Shown: positions 43,165 to 52,775, counted from the stretch's first letter. The stretch: 64,000 nt of DNA from Virgibacillus proomii (GCF_900162615.1 NZ_FUFN01000008.1:62001-126000), one strand, 5' to 3'. Translations and numbers: made by a program. The notes: generated by a model not told the origin, from the letters alone.

Positions 43165-44397
43165 TTATTTTCGTTTCCGCATCATATCTAAAGCCTTTAC
43201 AGGTTTTGTCATTTCTATTTTTACTATCATCATAGGATGTGCAGCCCGTTCAATTGGTTCTCCACTTTCATCCCACATCTTATTTATTTTTTGATATACA
43301 TGAGTGAATCCAGGACCATAGAATTCAACCTCATCCCCTACCGAAAAACTGTTCCGCTGTTGAACGGTCGCAATTTTTGTTGTTTCGTCATAATCAAGAA
43401 CTTGTCCGATAAATTTATACACAGGAATTTTTCTTCGTTTACCAAATAATTGCTGTTTTTCATCGGGAACCCCATAATAGAAACCAGTCGCTAGTTCCCG
43501 TTGAGCTACTTTCCACAACTCGTCTTCCCATGCTTGCTGAAATACAAAGTTATGCGGATCATTGCAATATGCATCTACAATACTGCGATAAACATTCGAT
43601 ACCGTCGAAACGTAATGGATAGACTTCATTCTACCTTCTATTTTTAAGCTGTCGACACCATTTTCGATAAAATCGGGAATATGATGGATCATCGACATAT
43701 CCACCGCACTCATGGAAAATGGTTCATCAGCATCATCGCTATAAACAGGTTGTCGTTTCCCAGTTACGTCCATTTCAAACAAATCATATTTCCAACGACA
43801 TGATTGGGAACATCCCCCCCGATTTGCATCTCGTGCTGACATATGATTCGACAATGTGCAACGGCCAGAATATGAAATACACATCGCTCCATGAATAAAT
43901 GCCTCTATTTCTATATCTGTATGTTGTCTTATTTCTTTAATTTCTTCCATGCTTACTTCCCTTGCAAGTACCACTCGTTCTAATCCTTCATTTTTCCAAA
44001 AATTAAGCGTTTCATAGTTAGTTGCCGATGACTGGGTGGATAAGTGAATTGGCAACCCGGGAGCTTCGGTTATACAAATTTCAATTAAAGCAGGATCTGA
44101 TACAATTACCGCCCGAATACCAATATCTCTGATCTTCCGAAAAAAATCACCAGCTCCTTCCATATCTCCTTCATGAGCAACCATATTGGCAGCAACATAC
44201 ACATGTGCTTGATGCTCTTTTGCAAATCTTACCCCGTCTTGCATCTCCTCATAAGTAAAGTTTCCTGCTCGACTCCGTAAGCCATACGCATTTCCGCCAA
44301 TATAAACAGCATCGGCACCATAATGAATGGCTGTTCTTAACTTTTCCAGCGTTCCAGCCGGAGCTAAAACTTCTGGTTTTTTTAAATTTTTTTGCAT
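43165..44397 (-). CDS. trhP2: TrhP2-type U32 protein, tRNA U34 hydroxylation
   Basis: 410 residues. Despite the name 'peptidase U32', B. subtilis TrhP1/TrhP2 (YrrN/YrrO) make 5-hydroxyuridine at tRNA wobble position 34 using prephenate. The U32 signature 'EAFIHGAMCISYSGRCTLSN' and the second pair 'GGCSQSCRWKY' give the cysteines expected for an Fe-S cluster. The N-terminal 'KPEVLAPAGTLEKLRTAIHY' and 'DAVYIGG' mark the TIM-like barrel. The C-terminal beta domain follows 'IEGRMKS'. AGGGG ribosome site. Encoded 48 bp after trhP1. Confidence 0.9.
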   Translation of the reverse strand: MQKNLKKPEVLAPAGTLEKLRTAIHYGADAVYIGGNAYGLRSRAGNFTYEEMQDGVRFAKEHQAHVYVAANMVAHEGDMEGAGDFFRKIRDIGIRAVIVSDPALIEICITEAPGLPIHLSTQSSATNYETLNFWKNEGLERVVLAREVSMEEIKEIRQHTDIEIEAFIHGAMCISYSGRCTLSNHMSARDANRGGCSQSCRWKYDLFEMDVTGKRQPVYSDDADEPFSMSAVDMSMIHHIPDFIENGVDSLKIEGRMKSIHYVSTVSNVYRSIVDAYCNDPHNFVFQQAWEDELWKVAQRELATGFYYGVPDEKQQLFGKRRKIPVYKFIGQVLDYDETTKIATVQQRNSFSVGDEVEFYGPGFTHVYQKINKMWDESGEPIERAAHPMMIVKIEMTKPVKALDMMRKRK

Positions 44398-44445
44398 TTC
44401 TTACCCCTAACCTTTCATTCCTCTTTAAACAGATTTTAACTACTA

Positions 44446-45360
44446 TTATTTAATTTCATCTGGATCTTTTAAAAAGAAGCCTTCATCTAAGCTTCGCTGC
44501 TGTGGGTGAAGCTTCCAGATTTGTTCATTCAAAGATTCAATTAATGACGATGACCAGTTATCGTTTATTAATGCTTCTTTTGCTTTAATAAAAAGACTTG
44601 CAATCTGAACAAAGCTTTCCCTAGGTGTAAAAATGCCATCTAATTTCCAGCGCTTCAAATTAGCATGATACAATGTTTCTAAATGAGGCAACAAATTAAT
44701 ATCGCCCGTATTAAAAATATGCGTTCCATTTGTATCTTCATAAATGGAATAATGTGTATCGGGTTTCTTAGGCTCAGACAAATATAGGTCGTTATTCTCC
44801 GTACGCTGCACTTTCGTGAAATTAAAATAATTGGTAACTAATGGACGCTTCGAATGGTGAATACATGTTGCACCATAAACTAAAACCTCGACTGGCACCA
44901 TTGCTTCAGCTGCAATTGCTGTTAATTCTTCATACGTCAATTCTCTAGCTAACACAGTTCCAACAGCTCCACGATTTGCCCAAAAGTTAACCTGCTTCCC
45001 ACTAGTAATCATCGTATGTGGGTCATAAATGTACGACAAATTCAATTGATTTGTTTTTAACAGATGAATAACACCAGGGTCACCTACTGTAATTGAATTT
45101 ACTCCAATGTCCTGTAAAATTTCCATGTATGGAAGAACCAATTTAATCCGATCATTATGCATAATTGCATTCATTGCGACACAAACTTTTTTCTGATTCC
45201 GATGAGCAAGATCGGTAATTTCCTTAAGCTCTGCTTGAGAAAAAGAGGCCGGTAACCGTAAACCAAACCTATCTTCTCCAACATACAATGTATCAATACC
45301 AACATTTATTAATGCTTCAGCTTGCTCTATCGATTCTGCTGTAGCTATAAGTTCAATCAT
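44446..45360 (-). CDS. trhP1: TrhP1-type U32 protein, partner of TrhP2
   Basis: 304 residues. U32 fold with 'EQAEALINVGIDTLYVGEDR' and 'VEVLVYGATCIHHSKRPLVT'. It keeps only the first Cys of the Fe-S signature, as expected for the shorter YrrN/TrhP1 type. Both proteins are needed for the tRNA hydroxylation pathway in B. subtilis. AAGGATGG ribosome site. First gene of the two-gene operon. Confidence 0.88.
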   Translation of the reverse strand: MIELIATAESIEQAEALINVGIDTLYVGEDRFGLRLPASFSQAELKEITDLAHRNQKKVCVAMNAIMHNDRIKLVLPYMEILQDIGVNSITVGDPGVIHLLKTNQLNLSYIYDPHTMITSGKQVNFWANRGAVGTVLARELTYEELTAIAAEAMVPVEVLVYGATCIHHSKRPLVTNYFNFTKVQRTENNDLYLSEPKKPDTHYSIYEDTNGTHIFNTGDINLLPHLETLYHANLKRWKLDGIFTPRESFVQIASLFIKAKEALINDNWSSSLIESLNEQIWKLHPQQRSLDEGFFLKDPDEIK

Positions 45361-45911
45361 TCACAACCATCCTTATACATAAATTTATAGAGGAATTTTT
45401 CAATTTTTCCTAATTTAAATACGTGTTCCAAAAGAGGGGGATAGACCTGAGAACGGCTAAAATCGTGGGCATCCTTGAATGACTACGGAAGCCTTATCCC
45501 TGAAAATTAACGATGTTTGCTATCGACGTTTTTCCTTGTCCTGAAAAAGAGAATCACGTTTTCTCTCGTAAAGCGTATTGCTGTCGAAGTCGAAACCGTC
45601 CTGTTACAACTTCGACACTCTCACTTTCTGCTAAGTCAACATTTGAAACGTCCCTTTTACAAGGCTTTTTGAACATATTTTATTAACTATTCCATCTACT
45701 AATACTATTTTCCCTGAAAAGCCTTCACACAAAGACAGACTTTTATCCTAAAGCACGTTTATGAGCATTTATGTTAAATTAACTGATTCCAGCTCAGAAG
45801 TTTACTTCTCCCATGGAAAAGTACAAAATAATCATAACATAAAATTGAAGTGGATTGTATGGGATATTAATGGCGTTAAGATATATCTTACCTCTATACT
45901 TAGTAAACGAA
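45361..45911. other. Large gap with degraded A-type tandem units
   Basis: No gene is seen. 'CGATGTTTGCTATCGACG' followed by 'TTTTTCCTTGTCCTGAAAAA' resembles the tandem unit of the expanded family A copies at 14.0, 31.3 and 42.0 kb. The rest is AT-rich without recognisable content. Confidence 0.4.
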
Positions 45912-45941
45912 GTCAAGCTGGCTGTGAATTGCCAGTTTGAC
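45912..45941. terminator. Terminator after the STAS-domain gene
   Basis: GTCAAGCTGGC / GCCAGTTTGAC stem with an 8-base loop and one G-T pair, just past the convergent gene end. Confidence 0.65.
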
Positions 45942-45950
45942 TTATGCTTT

Positions 45951-46304
45951 TTATATTACCAACCAATGCTCTGCTTGGGATTTATTTTTTATTGGAAAGT
46001 GTTCTATTTCTATTTCTGGTATTAGGCTTTCAAGCTTTAGACTCTTTTTTATCCATTTTTCATCACTAACCATAGCAATTTTATTAATATCCTTTACATA
46101 TTTCCCTAGTTTAAATTCTTCTTTAATTCCGTTTAATGTCACACCTTGCATTTCATCCATAACAAGTAAAATAGTAACCTTACTATGTTGTTGTCGTTTC
46201 ATCATAAAAAATTCTTTAAATTGGTGAATATCTTCTCCTGTAACCTTTTCTTGAATCTCTACTTTTAAAACATTGTCAAATGGAGCTGATTTCATTTTAA
46301 TCAT
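45951..46304 (-). CDS. SpoIIAA-like STAS/SEC14-domain protein
   Basis: 117 residues, soluble alpha/beta. 'VEIQEKVTGEDIHQFKEFFM', 'ILLVMDEMQGVTLNGIKEEF' and 'KIAMVSDEKWIKKSLK' resemble the SpoIIAA-like (DUF3478) family found in many bacteria. The conserved Ser phosphorylated in true anti-anti-sigma factors is not evident. GGAGGC ribosome site. Function unknown. Confidence 0.75.
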   Translation of the reverse strand: MIKMKSAPFDNVLKVEIQEKVTGEDIHQFKEFFMMKRQQHSKVTILLVMDEMQGVTLNGIKEEFKLGKYVKDINKIAMVSDEKWIKKSLKLESLIPEIEIEHFPIKNKSQAEHWLVI

Positions 46305-46612
46305 CCATTTCGCCTCCTATAACAGAGTTGTAAAAAAGAGATGAGGGATAGACAGTTAATTCTTCTGTTAAACTAAGCTTAACACTCACTTATATTTTTG
46401 TTCCCAGCACATTATTTCCTTAAACATCTGGTTAAAAAACGAAACTTTATCCAAAGACCATACACGCTACTCATTTCACTTAAAATTGCTTCTACTGGCG
46501 CTCTACCATTAGAAACCAGTTCGTGTTTGCCAAAACATGACTTCTCTTATAGTATTTAGATGATAGATTCGACTATTTATACTCGTTTTCGTTAAAGGTG
46601 GAAAGATAAAAA
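46305..46612. other. Intergenic, nothing recognised
   Basis: 308 bp between divergent genes. No repeat, hairpin or promoter stands out. Confidence 0.5.
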
Positions 46613-47533
46613 ATGAATCAGACAGCTGAAATTAGAGGCTTGCTTTTAGTTATAACAGGGGCCTCTTTTTGGGGTGTAGGGGGTACTGTCTCTCAATATT
46701 TATTTCAAGCGTATCATATAGAAGTAAATTGGCTCGTATCTACTCGTTTACTTTTTGCTGGTATACTTTTATTAAGCATTCAATTTTTCTTGAAAGATCG
46801 ATCTCAAATTATCTTCATTTGGAAGAGTAAACGAAATGCTCTTTCATTAATAACTTTTGGTTTATTCGGTATGCTTGCCGTTCAATATACTTATATGGCT
46901 TCTATTAATCACGGAAATGCAGCTGTTGCAACACTTTTACAATATCTAGCACCTGTAATGATCATTCTTTATTATGTGATAAGAAGGCAAACCAGTTTAA
47001 CTATGCAAGATGCCATTACAGTATTGCTTGCATTAGTTGGCTGCTTTTTAATACTGACCAATGGTTCCATCGACCAATTATCTGTACCTATTCCCGCAAT
47101 AGTATGGGGTATCTTATCAGGTGTAGCATTAGCTTTTTATACGTTATATGCAGTGCATTTATTAAAACAATTTGATTCCCTTGTTGTCGTAGGTTGGGCT
47201 ATGATAATTGGTGGTATTTCGCTAAGTACCCTCCACCCTCCATGGCATATTGAGTTTACAAGTTTGAAGGTAGACGCTTATCTATATATCTTATTTGTCA
47301 TCATATTTGGCACAATGCTCGCATTTTGGTTCTACATAGAGAGCTTACAAACACTTACTCCGAAAGAAACAAGCCTATTAGGAAGTATTGAACCATTAGC
47401 AGCTGTCCTCACCACCGTCTATTGGTTAAAAGAGCCTTTTGGCTATTTTCAATGGCTGGGCAGTGCATGTATCATCGGCATGATTATAATTGTAGCGTTA
47501 GGAAAAAGAGCTAGTGCACCAGCTAAAGGGTAA
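46613..47533 (+). CDS. EamA-family drug/metabolite exporter (first)
   Basis: 306 residues, ten predicted helices in two EamA repeats. 'GASFWGVGGTVSQYLFQ' and 'MASINHGNAAVATLLQYLAP' (first EamA) and 'TPKETSLLGSIEPLAAVLTT' (second EamA) are characteristic. AAAGGTGG ribosome site. The substrate of such exporters cannot be predicted; relatives move amino acids or metabolites. A family C element follows about 100 bp downstream. Confidence 0.9.
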   Translation: MNQTAEIRGLLLVITGASFWGVGGTVSQYLFQAYHIEVNWLVSTRLLFAGILLLSIQFFLKDRSQIIFIWKSKRNALSLITFGLFGMLAVQYTYMASINHGNAAVATLLQYLAPVMIILYYVIRRQTSLTMQDAITVLLALVGCFLILTNGSIDQLSVPIPAIVWGILSGVALAFYTLYAVHLLKQFDSLVVVGWAMIIGGISLSTLHPPWHIEFTSLKVDAYLYILFVIIFGTMLAFWFYIESLQTLTPKETSLLGSIEPLAAVLTTVYWLKEPFGYFQWLGSACIIGMIIIVALGKRASAPAKG

Positions 47534-47634
47534 TTCAAAACTACTTCCCAAACTTTCATAAACAAAATTCGATTAAAAAGAGAAATGGTATTGTATTAAA
47601 AAGCCTACTTTGAGTTCATTCCATAAAAAGAAAT

Positions 47635-48028
47635 GAGACTGGGACAAAAGTTAATACGAAATAGCAAAAACCGAACAATTCATTTATAAGTTTGTGTTTA
47701 GAAAAACTTGCTTATCGCCAAATCCTTAACGAAAGCCATAGTTTTTCTTATACGATAAAGTGAAACTTCATTCAGTAGGAGTTTTCTTCCATCTCCTACT
47801 GAAAGTTAGTACCTCAGGGGGTATGACCTAAAGGCCCTTAAACCAATCGGGCATTTAGGTGCCGTTTTCTCCCACTTAGACCTTTTGTATCAACTCAAGA
47901 TTTTGAAGTGGGAGTCTTACGGCACCTTACATACGGGGGATAAAGCCTAAAATTTTATACTTTACTATAGTACAAGGACGATTTATTGTTCGTTTTTTAA
48001 TCAACTGTTTTCGTTATGTCCCAGCCTC
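47635..48028 (+). mobile_element. Family C MITE, copy 2: three-level nested element
   Basis: 394 bp. Ends GAGACTGGGACAAAA and TTATGTCCCAGCCTC match the IS1182 terminal repeats. Inside C is a near-complete family B (47699-47759 plus 47940-47978), and inside B is a family A element. C-specific arms contain 'AAAAACCGAACAAT' and 'ATTGTTCGTTTTTT'. Confidence 0.88.
47760..47939 (-). mobile_element. Family A element, copy 8, nested
   Basis: 180 bp between ATAAA pentamers (47755-47759 and 47940-47944). CAGTAGGA/TCCTACTG and GGTGCCGT/ACGGCACC hairpins are intact. It is nearly identical in its core to copies 1 and 3, which suggests recent activity. Confidence 0.82.
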
Positions 48029-48077
48029 ATTATTGTAAGTTAACCAATGCATAAATTCCCATTTAGCGTTTAATACC

Positions 48078-48440
48078 TACTGTTATACCCGCCAAACGTG
48101 GCTACAGGATTTTCTTGATTACAATCATTGATCTATATTGTCTCTGCACTAATTTACGTGCTATTTGGTGTCCTGTTCGAATGTTTTCTTCCATACTACT
48201 ACCATATTCACTATTATACTCCCTCGGATTACTTCTTCCTTTATGCCAAAAGGAAAAACAGCTACAACAAGTCCAAATATTTCTTCACAGGCAACTCGCA
48301 TATCAGTTTCCACATCCGCAAATTCAGTTTAAATTGTTCTTTTGAAACGAGTGGTCCCATTTCAGTATCCGAATACACCCATTACCAAGCTTAATCGTTT
48401 CTGTCCGCTTCACTAAGTAAAATTTCGAATTTATGCAATA
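48078..48440 (-). pseudogene. Aldehyde dehydrogenase relic
   Basis: Frame-broken minus-strand sequence reads 'DTEMGPLVSKEQF', 'DMRVACEEIFGLVVAVFPFG' and 'ENPVATFGGYN', which follow the order of the C-terminal half of betaine/aldehyde dehydrogenases (usually MGPLVSKEQ...REEIFGPV...PFGGYKQSG). Several frameshifts and deletions are present. Not functional. Confidence 0.72.
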
Positions 48441-48740
48441 CCTTATTCGCTATTCTGGCTAAAAATTCACACTTTCTTGGTGCATCGATATTTTCAACAT
48501 CTTAAATCAAACCCGTTTTAGTAGACATCATCACCTGTTTATGACAAAATATATCTTTGTACACTCATATCACGTTCTATTTATAAAAGAATGTAAAGCA
48601 AAATTACAATGAAAAAGCGGTACTTTAAAAAATAGTTTATATGTTTAGTTTCTTATTCTGCAATACCTACCTGGAACTACTAATAATAGCATTATTAAAA
48701 CAAAGCGATGTCAAACATCATAGTTATTGGAGTTGACAAA

Positions 48741-49616
48741 ATGAGTAATCGAAATAAAGGAATTATTCTATTATTATTGTCGGCATTTGGTTTTTCAATG
48801 ATGGCTGCATTTGTCAAACTTTCAGGGGACGTGCCTACTATACAGAAAACATTATTTCGTAATGTTATTTCCATGATTATTGCATTCGGTCTTGTTAAAT
48901 ATTATGGAGCACGACTTTTTGGAAGGAAAGAAAATCAAAAACACCTTTTGTTACGGTCAATCCTTGGGGCAATCGGAGTAATTCTAAACTTTTACGCAAT
49001 TGATCATCTGGTCTTGTCAGATGCGGATATGCTCAATAAAATGAGCCCATTTCTAACAATTATGTTTGCTGCTATATTCCTAAAGGAAAGGACACGACCA
49101 TTTCAGGTAATATCCATTGCTATTGCGTTTATTGGTACATTATTTATTATTAAACCAGTCTTTTCGTTGGACATCATCCCTTATATCGCTGGTTTTTTCT
49201 CGGCTGTGTTTGCAGCAGGTGCTTATACTGTTTTACGAGTATTAGGCAGAAAAGAACAATTTTATACAGTTGTCTTTTATTTTTCATTTTTTACTACGAT
49301 GATTTTATTACCTTTTGTAATTATATTTTACGAACCAATGTCTTGGCATCAATGGATTTACCTTTTAGCCGCAGGTATTTTTGCCACAGTGGGGCAATTT
49401 GGCATTACCATTGCTTATAAATACGCGCCAGCTAAAGAGATATCGATCTTTTTCTATTCCACAGTTATTTATTCAGCTCTTATTAGTATTGTTTTATTTG
49501 GACAAATTCCTGATGTGCTAAGCATAATGGGATATATTATTATCTTTGGGGCTTCTCTTTATATGTTTTTGAAAAACAATCACGTAAGTCAATTAGAAAA
49601 AGAAAAACACCAGTAA
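48741..49616 (+). CDS. EamA-family drug/metabolite exporter (second)
   Basis: 291 residues, ten helices. 'LLSAFGFSMMAAFVKLSGDV', 'ATVGQFGITIAYKYAPAKEI' and 'LSDADMLNKMSPFLTIMFAA' match the EamA exporters related to RhaT/YdcZ types. The internal ATG (MSNRNKGIILLL) is preferred because GGAG lies eight bases upstream. It belongs to a different branch from the exporter at 46.6 kb, so this is not a recent duplication. A terminator overlaps its stop. Confidence 0.88.
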   Translation: MSNRNKGIILLLLSAFGFSMMAAFVKLSGDVPTIQKTLFRNVISMIIAFGLVKYYGARLFGRKENQKHLLLRSILGAIGVILNFYAIDHLVLSDADMLNKMSPFLTIMFAAIFLKERTRPFQVISIAIAFIGTLFIIKPVFSLDIIPYIAGFFSAVFAAGAYTVLRVLGRKEQFYTVVFYFSFFTTMILLPFVIIFYEPMSWHQWIYLLAAGIFATVGQFGITIAYKYAPAKEISIFFYSTVIYSALISIVLFGQIPDVLSIMGYIIIFGASLYMFLKNNHVSQLEKEKHQ

Positions 49617-49643
49617 TCGTTCCTATGGCGATTCTGGTGTTTT
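49604..49643 (+). terminator. Terminator after the second EamA gene
   Basis: AAAACACCAG(T)AATCG / CGATTCTGGTGTTTT stem containing the gene's stop codon. Confidence 0.82.
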
Positions 49644-49785
49644 GCTCTGCTGTTTTTTCCTCTTTTCTAGTAAACACGCAAGCAATGACATGGTTGATCT
49701 ATAATTAAAACCTAAAACTTTTTGATACTTCAAATAACCCCAAGCTTAACATTTATCATCAAAGAAATAATTTAGTAAAATCGGC

Positions 49786-50484
49786 TCACATCTCAGAGTG
49801 ATTGTGGGTATCTATTTTCAGCTCTCCCTCATTTATAATGGCTGTTACATATTCTCTAATTTTATCTCGATTATTCGTATGAAGTTTTTTATATACTTTA
49901 CTCACATAATCTCTTACCGTCTTCTCCGATAAATGTAATTCATTAGCAATCTCTGTGTTTTTATAACCTTTATAGATGAGATACAGGATATCACTATCTC
50001 GCCAACTTACATGAATACCCTTATCCAACAAACCCCCTCTAATTTTCTGTTTTATATCATTACAATCTGTTTCAACATTTTTAAATAGTTGTTCAACAAT
50101 TTCGTTGGCAAATACAAATTGTTGATAATATACATTTCTAATGGAAGAAATAAGCGCATCTCGACTGCTACAACTTAATAGGAACCCTACGACTCCTTCA
50201 GCAATTCCCTTTTTAATTAAATGTAAGTCTATAGAAGAATAAATGTAAATAATTTTCATATCGGTATATTGCATCTTTAATTCTCTAGTTATATGATGTG
50301 CATTATTAGATTCATTAATTAAATGAACTAATAATACATCTGGAATAAATTCACTTAACTGTTCAAAACAATTTGCACTGTCATATCCTAATTCGATTAC
50401 TTTCATATCTTTCTCTTCTTCTAAAATAATTCGCAAGCCTTGTGTAAATATTTCATTTGTATTAACTAATCCTATATTTATCAT
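49786..50484 (-). CDS. NarL/LuxR-type regulator with atypical receiver domain
   Basis: 232 residues: a response-regulator receiver fold followed by a C-terminal LuxR-type HTH ('VSWRDSDILYLIYKGYKNTE' then 'IANELHLSEKTVRDYVSKVY'). The acidic pocket is lost: the N terminus is 'INIGLVNTNEIF' rather than DD, and the phosphoacceptor position reads 'PDVLLVHLI', with His where Asp is expected. The family-typical 'IYIYSS' replaces the Thr/Ser switch strand. No kinase gene is near. It probably acts without phosphorylation. The start is the internal ATG (MINIGLV), with a weak ribosome site. Confidence 0.85.
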   Translation of the reverse strand: MINIGLVNTNEIFTQGLRIILEEEKDMKVIELGYDSANCFEQLSEFIPDVLLVHLINESNNAHHITRELKMQYTDMKIIYIYSSIDLHLIKKGIAEGVVGFLLSCSSRDALISSIRNVYYQQFVFANEIVEQLFKNVETDCNDIKQKIRGGLLDKGIHVSWRDSDILYLIYKGYKNTEIANELHLSEKTVRDYVSKVYKKLHTNNRDKIREYVTAIINEGELKIDTHNHSEM

Positions 50485-50499
50485 CTTTTTCACCATCAT

Positions 50500-50990
50500 T
50501 AACTAATTTCAGTTTACATTCTGTAGAGTATTAGAGCTTTTGGATTAACATCAGTTATCGTTTCACAAAGTAGCCACCGCAACATGAAAGTTAGTTAGAC
50601 TTATCCTAATCAATTAAATACATCTCACTTACTTTCTAACTAATTGTGTGATATACAAGTCTTTTTTGTATACTTTTTTATATACACATTTCCTTGACTA
50701 TAATACATATTACCCACATCACCTCTACAAATTCTTTACAACTATAAACCATGCATTGTAAATTCTTCTTAGTATTTCTTTTTAAATCCTTTGTTTTAAG
50801 TATTAAGACTGGCTGCGAATCCTTACTTTACAGACAATGTCCCAAAAAAATAGGCTTCCCCTTCCTATACATATTAAAGCCCTATTTTTGCAATATATAA
50901 CGAAGCAAAAATAGCCAGCACAATGTCCTTGAGCAATGTTAGCCAGTTACACTTACATTGAAAAATTTAAACCGCTTCATAAAAGTCTAC
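50500..50990. other. AT-rich gap between two regulator genes
   Basis: No gene. It contains an AAAAATAGG...CCTATTTTT inverted repeat (about 50846-50888). Otherwise nothing is recognised; it probably holds the promoter of the LuxR-type gene. Confidence 0.5.
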
Positions 50991-51018
50991 AAAAAAAAGA
51001 CGCTAAAATAGCGCCTTT
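50991..51018 (-). terminator. Terminator of the REC-SARP gene
   Basis: On the minus strand, GGCGCTA / TAGCGTC (one mismatch) is followed by TTTTTTTT. Confidence 0.85.
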
Positions 51019-51069
51019 ACTGATTAACGTTTGTAAAAAACACACCATATCTGGTACATATTCAACATG

Positions 51070-52200
51070 TTACATATTGTATTTTCTCCACTGAGCATAC
51101 CAATTTGTAATCATTGCTTCAGGAACGGTTCCTAACTCGTATTTTAAAATTTCCTTTAATTTCTCATATTGATGTTGGACATTCACATTATCGTTCGTAA
51201 AAGAGAACAATTTCATTAAAGCAAAATGTGCTTGTTCTAATTCGGGGTAATGAGTAGTTATTTTTAAATACCAATCTTTTGCATCTTCATACTGTCCACT
51301 CGAAAAGTAAAATTCTGCTATTTTTAAAGAGGTATCTAACCATATTTTCTCATATCGATTTTTCTCAGACTCCGCCCACCAATAATCATATTCATCAAAA
51401 TATGGGGCTGTATAAAACTCCATTGCTTCTATACACAGCTGAATATTGTCAGAACTGATTGGTGATGCAGAATATATTTTTTCTTTCCATAGCTCTAAAT
51501 TAATTACTACATTTTTAGTAGAAAGAATGTATCCTTCTGTTGTATTTTCCAACTTAAAAAAACCTGGATACTTCTTTAAAGTTTTGCGTACATGATATAT
51601 AGCTGTATATAATTGAGCATAAGCACGCTCAGGTTCTAAGTCAGACCATAGTAACTCAATAAGCCATGATTTTCTGACTAATTTTTCTCTTTTATGAAGT
51701 AAATATAAAAATAATTCCTTTACTTTTGCTGTACGCCATGAAATTATTTCAATCTCATCATTAATGTTTGTGATTGAAAAATTACCGCATACATTTAATT
51801 GCAACGATTTTGTTTCTACCTTATTAGGGAAAGATTGCAAAACAACGTTATTCTTTAAACGCTCCATCGTTTTTTGGAGACGGTCGATTCGAATTGGTTT
51901 TAACAAATAGTCTAACGCATTAATTTCAAATGCATTAATTGCATATTCGTCATAGGCTGTCACAAACACAATGTGTATATCAGGATTTATTTCTAAAATT
52001 TGTTCAGCCAGTTCAAGTCCATTTACTTGTGGCATATTAATATCTAAAAAAACGATATCTGATTTTGTTTTCTTCACGGTGTCTTTTACAAGCAATGGGT
52101 TCGTCAATTTTGCAACTATTTGAAGCTCACTTGTTTTAATTAATAGATTCTCTAAAAAATCTAACGCTATTTGTTCATCATCTACTAAAATTGCTTTCAA
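51070..52200 (-). CDS. Response regulator with SARP/BTAD output domain
   Basis: 376 residues. An N-terminal receiver with intact acidic residues (LVDDEQ), phosphoacceptor Asp in 'IVFLDINMPQVNG', Thr in 'FVTAYDEYA' and Lys in 'DYLLKPIRI'. Then an OmpR-like winged helix ('SWRTAKVKELFLYLLHKREK') and a C-terminal BTAD tetratricopeptide-like region ('FYFSSGQYEDAKDWYLKITT', 'LEQAHFALMKLFS') as in SARP activators. The start is a TTG after AAGGGGG. No histidine kinase is adjacent. Target genes unknown. Confidence 0.88.
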   Translation of the reverse strand: MKAILVDDEQIALDFLENLLIKTSELQIVAKLTNPLLVKDTVKKTKSDIVFLDINMPQVNGLELAEQILEINPDIHIVFVTAYDEYAINAFEINALDYLLKPIRIDRLQKTMERLKNNVVLQSFPNKVETKSLQLNVCGNFSITNINDEIEIISWRTAKVKELFLYLLHKREKLVRKSWLIELLWSDLEPERAYAQLYTAIYHVRKTLKKYPGFFKLENTTEGYILSTKNVVINLELWKEKIYSASPISSDNIQLCIEAMEFYTAPYFDEYDYWWAESEKNRYEKIWLDTSLKIAEFYFSSGQYEDAKDWYLKITTHYPELEQAHFALMKLFSFTNDNVNVQHQYEKLKEILKYELGTVPEAMITNWYAQWRKYNM

Positions 52201-52775
52201 TCCTTAGAACCCCCTTAACAAGGAATAAATATTACAACTCACTAGAGAAGGTACATAAAATATTTATACAAGATTTTCACATTATATTGCCTGTTTAGAA
52301 AATAAGCTAGTATAAGTTAAGCGTCTGTTTGTTTTTTCATCAACTCCTATTATTTTTATGAATATATAGTCCTAGCACTTTTTTACTAATTCAGTTTTTT
52401 TATTTTAATTATTTTATGATAACTATTACTAATAACTATGCCTTATTCTATTATATTCCAATAAATACGTTTTCTCCATAAAAAACGTCTTTTATAACAA
52501 GAATATATTAAATTTAATCTAGGGAATATTCCTACATAATTCGCCTCATAAGTACTATTTATCATCTTTTTAAAGAGTGAACTATTCAATGTCTGGTACG
52601 GATGAAGGAACAACTGTTATCATATGTATTCCTTCGAAGTATAAATAAAAGAATATAAGAAGAGCATTGTGCTATTCCGTAATATTTGTCGATACAAAGC
52701 TCTTCTTTTTACTTCAGTGAGTATAATTTTTTCTTCTACTTTCTAAATCAAACTTTTTGTTTTAAACTATGCGAT
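52201..52775. other. AT-rich gap with one strong hairpin
   Basis: No gene. AAGAAGAGC (about 52657) pairs with GCTCTTCTT (about 52703), with T runs on the plus side. Possibly a terminator for a lost gene. The remaining sequence has no recognisable content. Confidence 0.45.

Noticed and set aside
48115..48394. Two overlapping plus-strand open frames
   Set aside because: Minus-strand translation gives ordered aldehyde dehydrogenase segments, so these are incidental.
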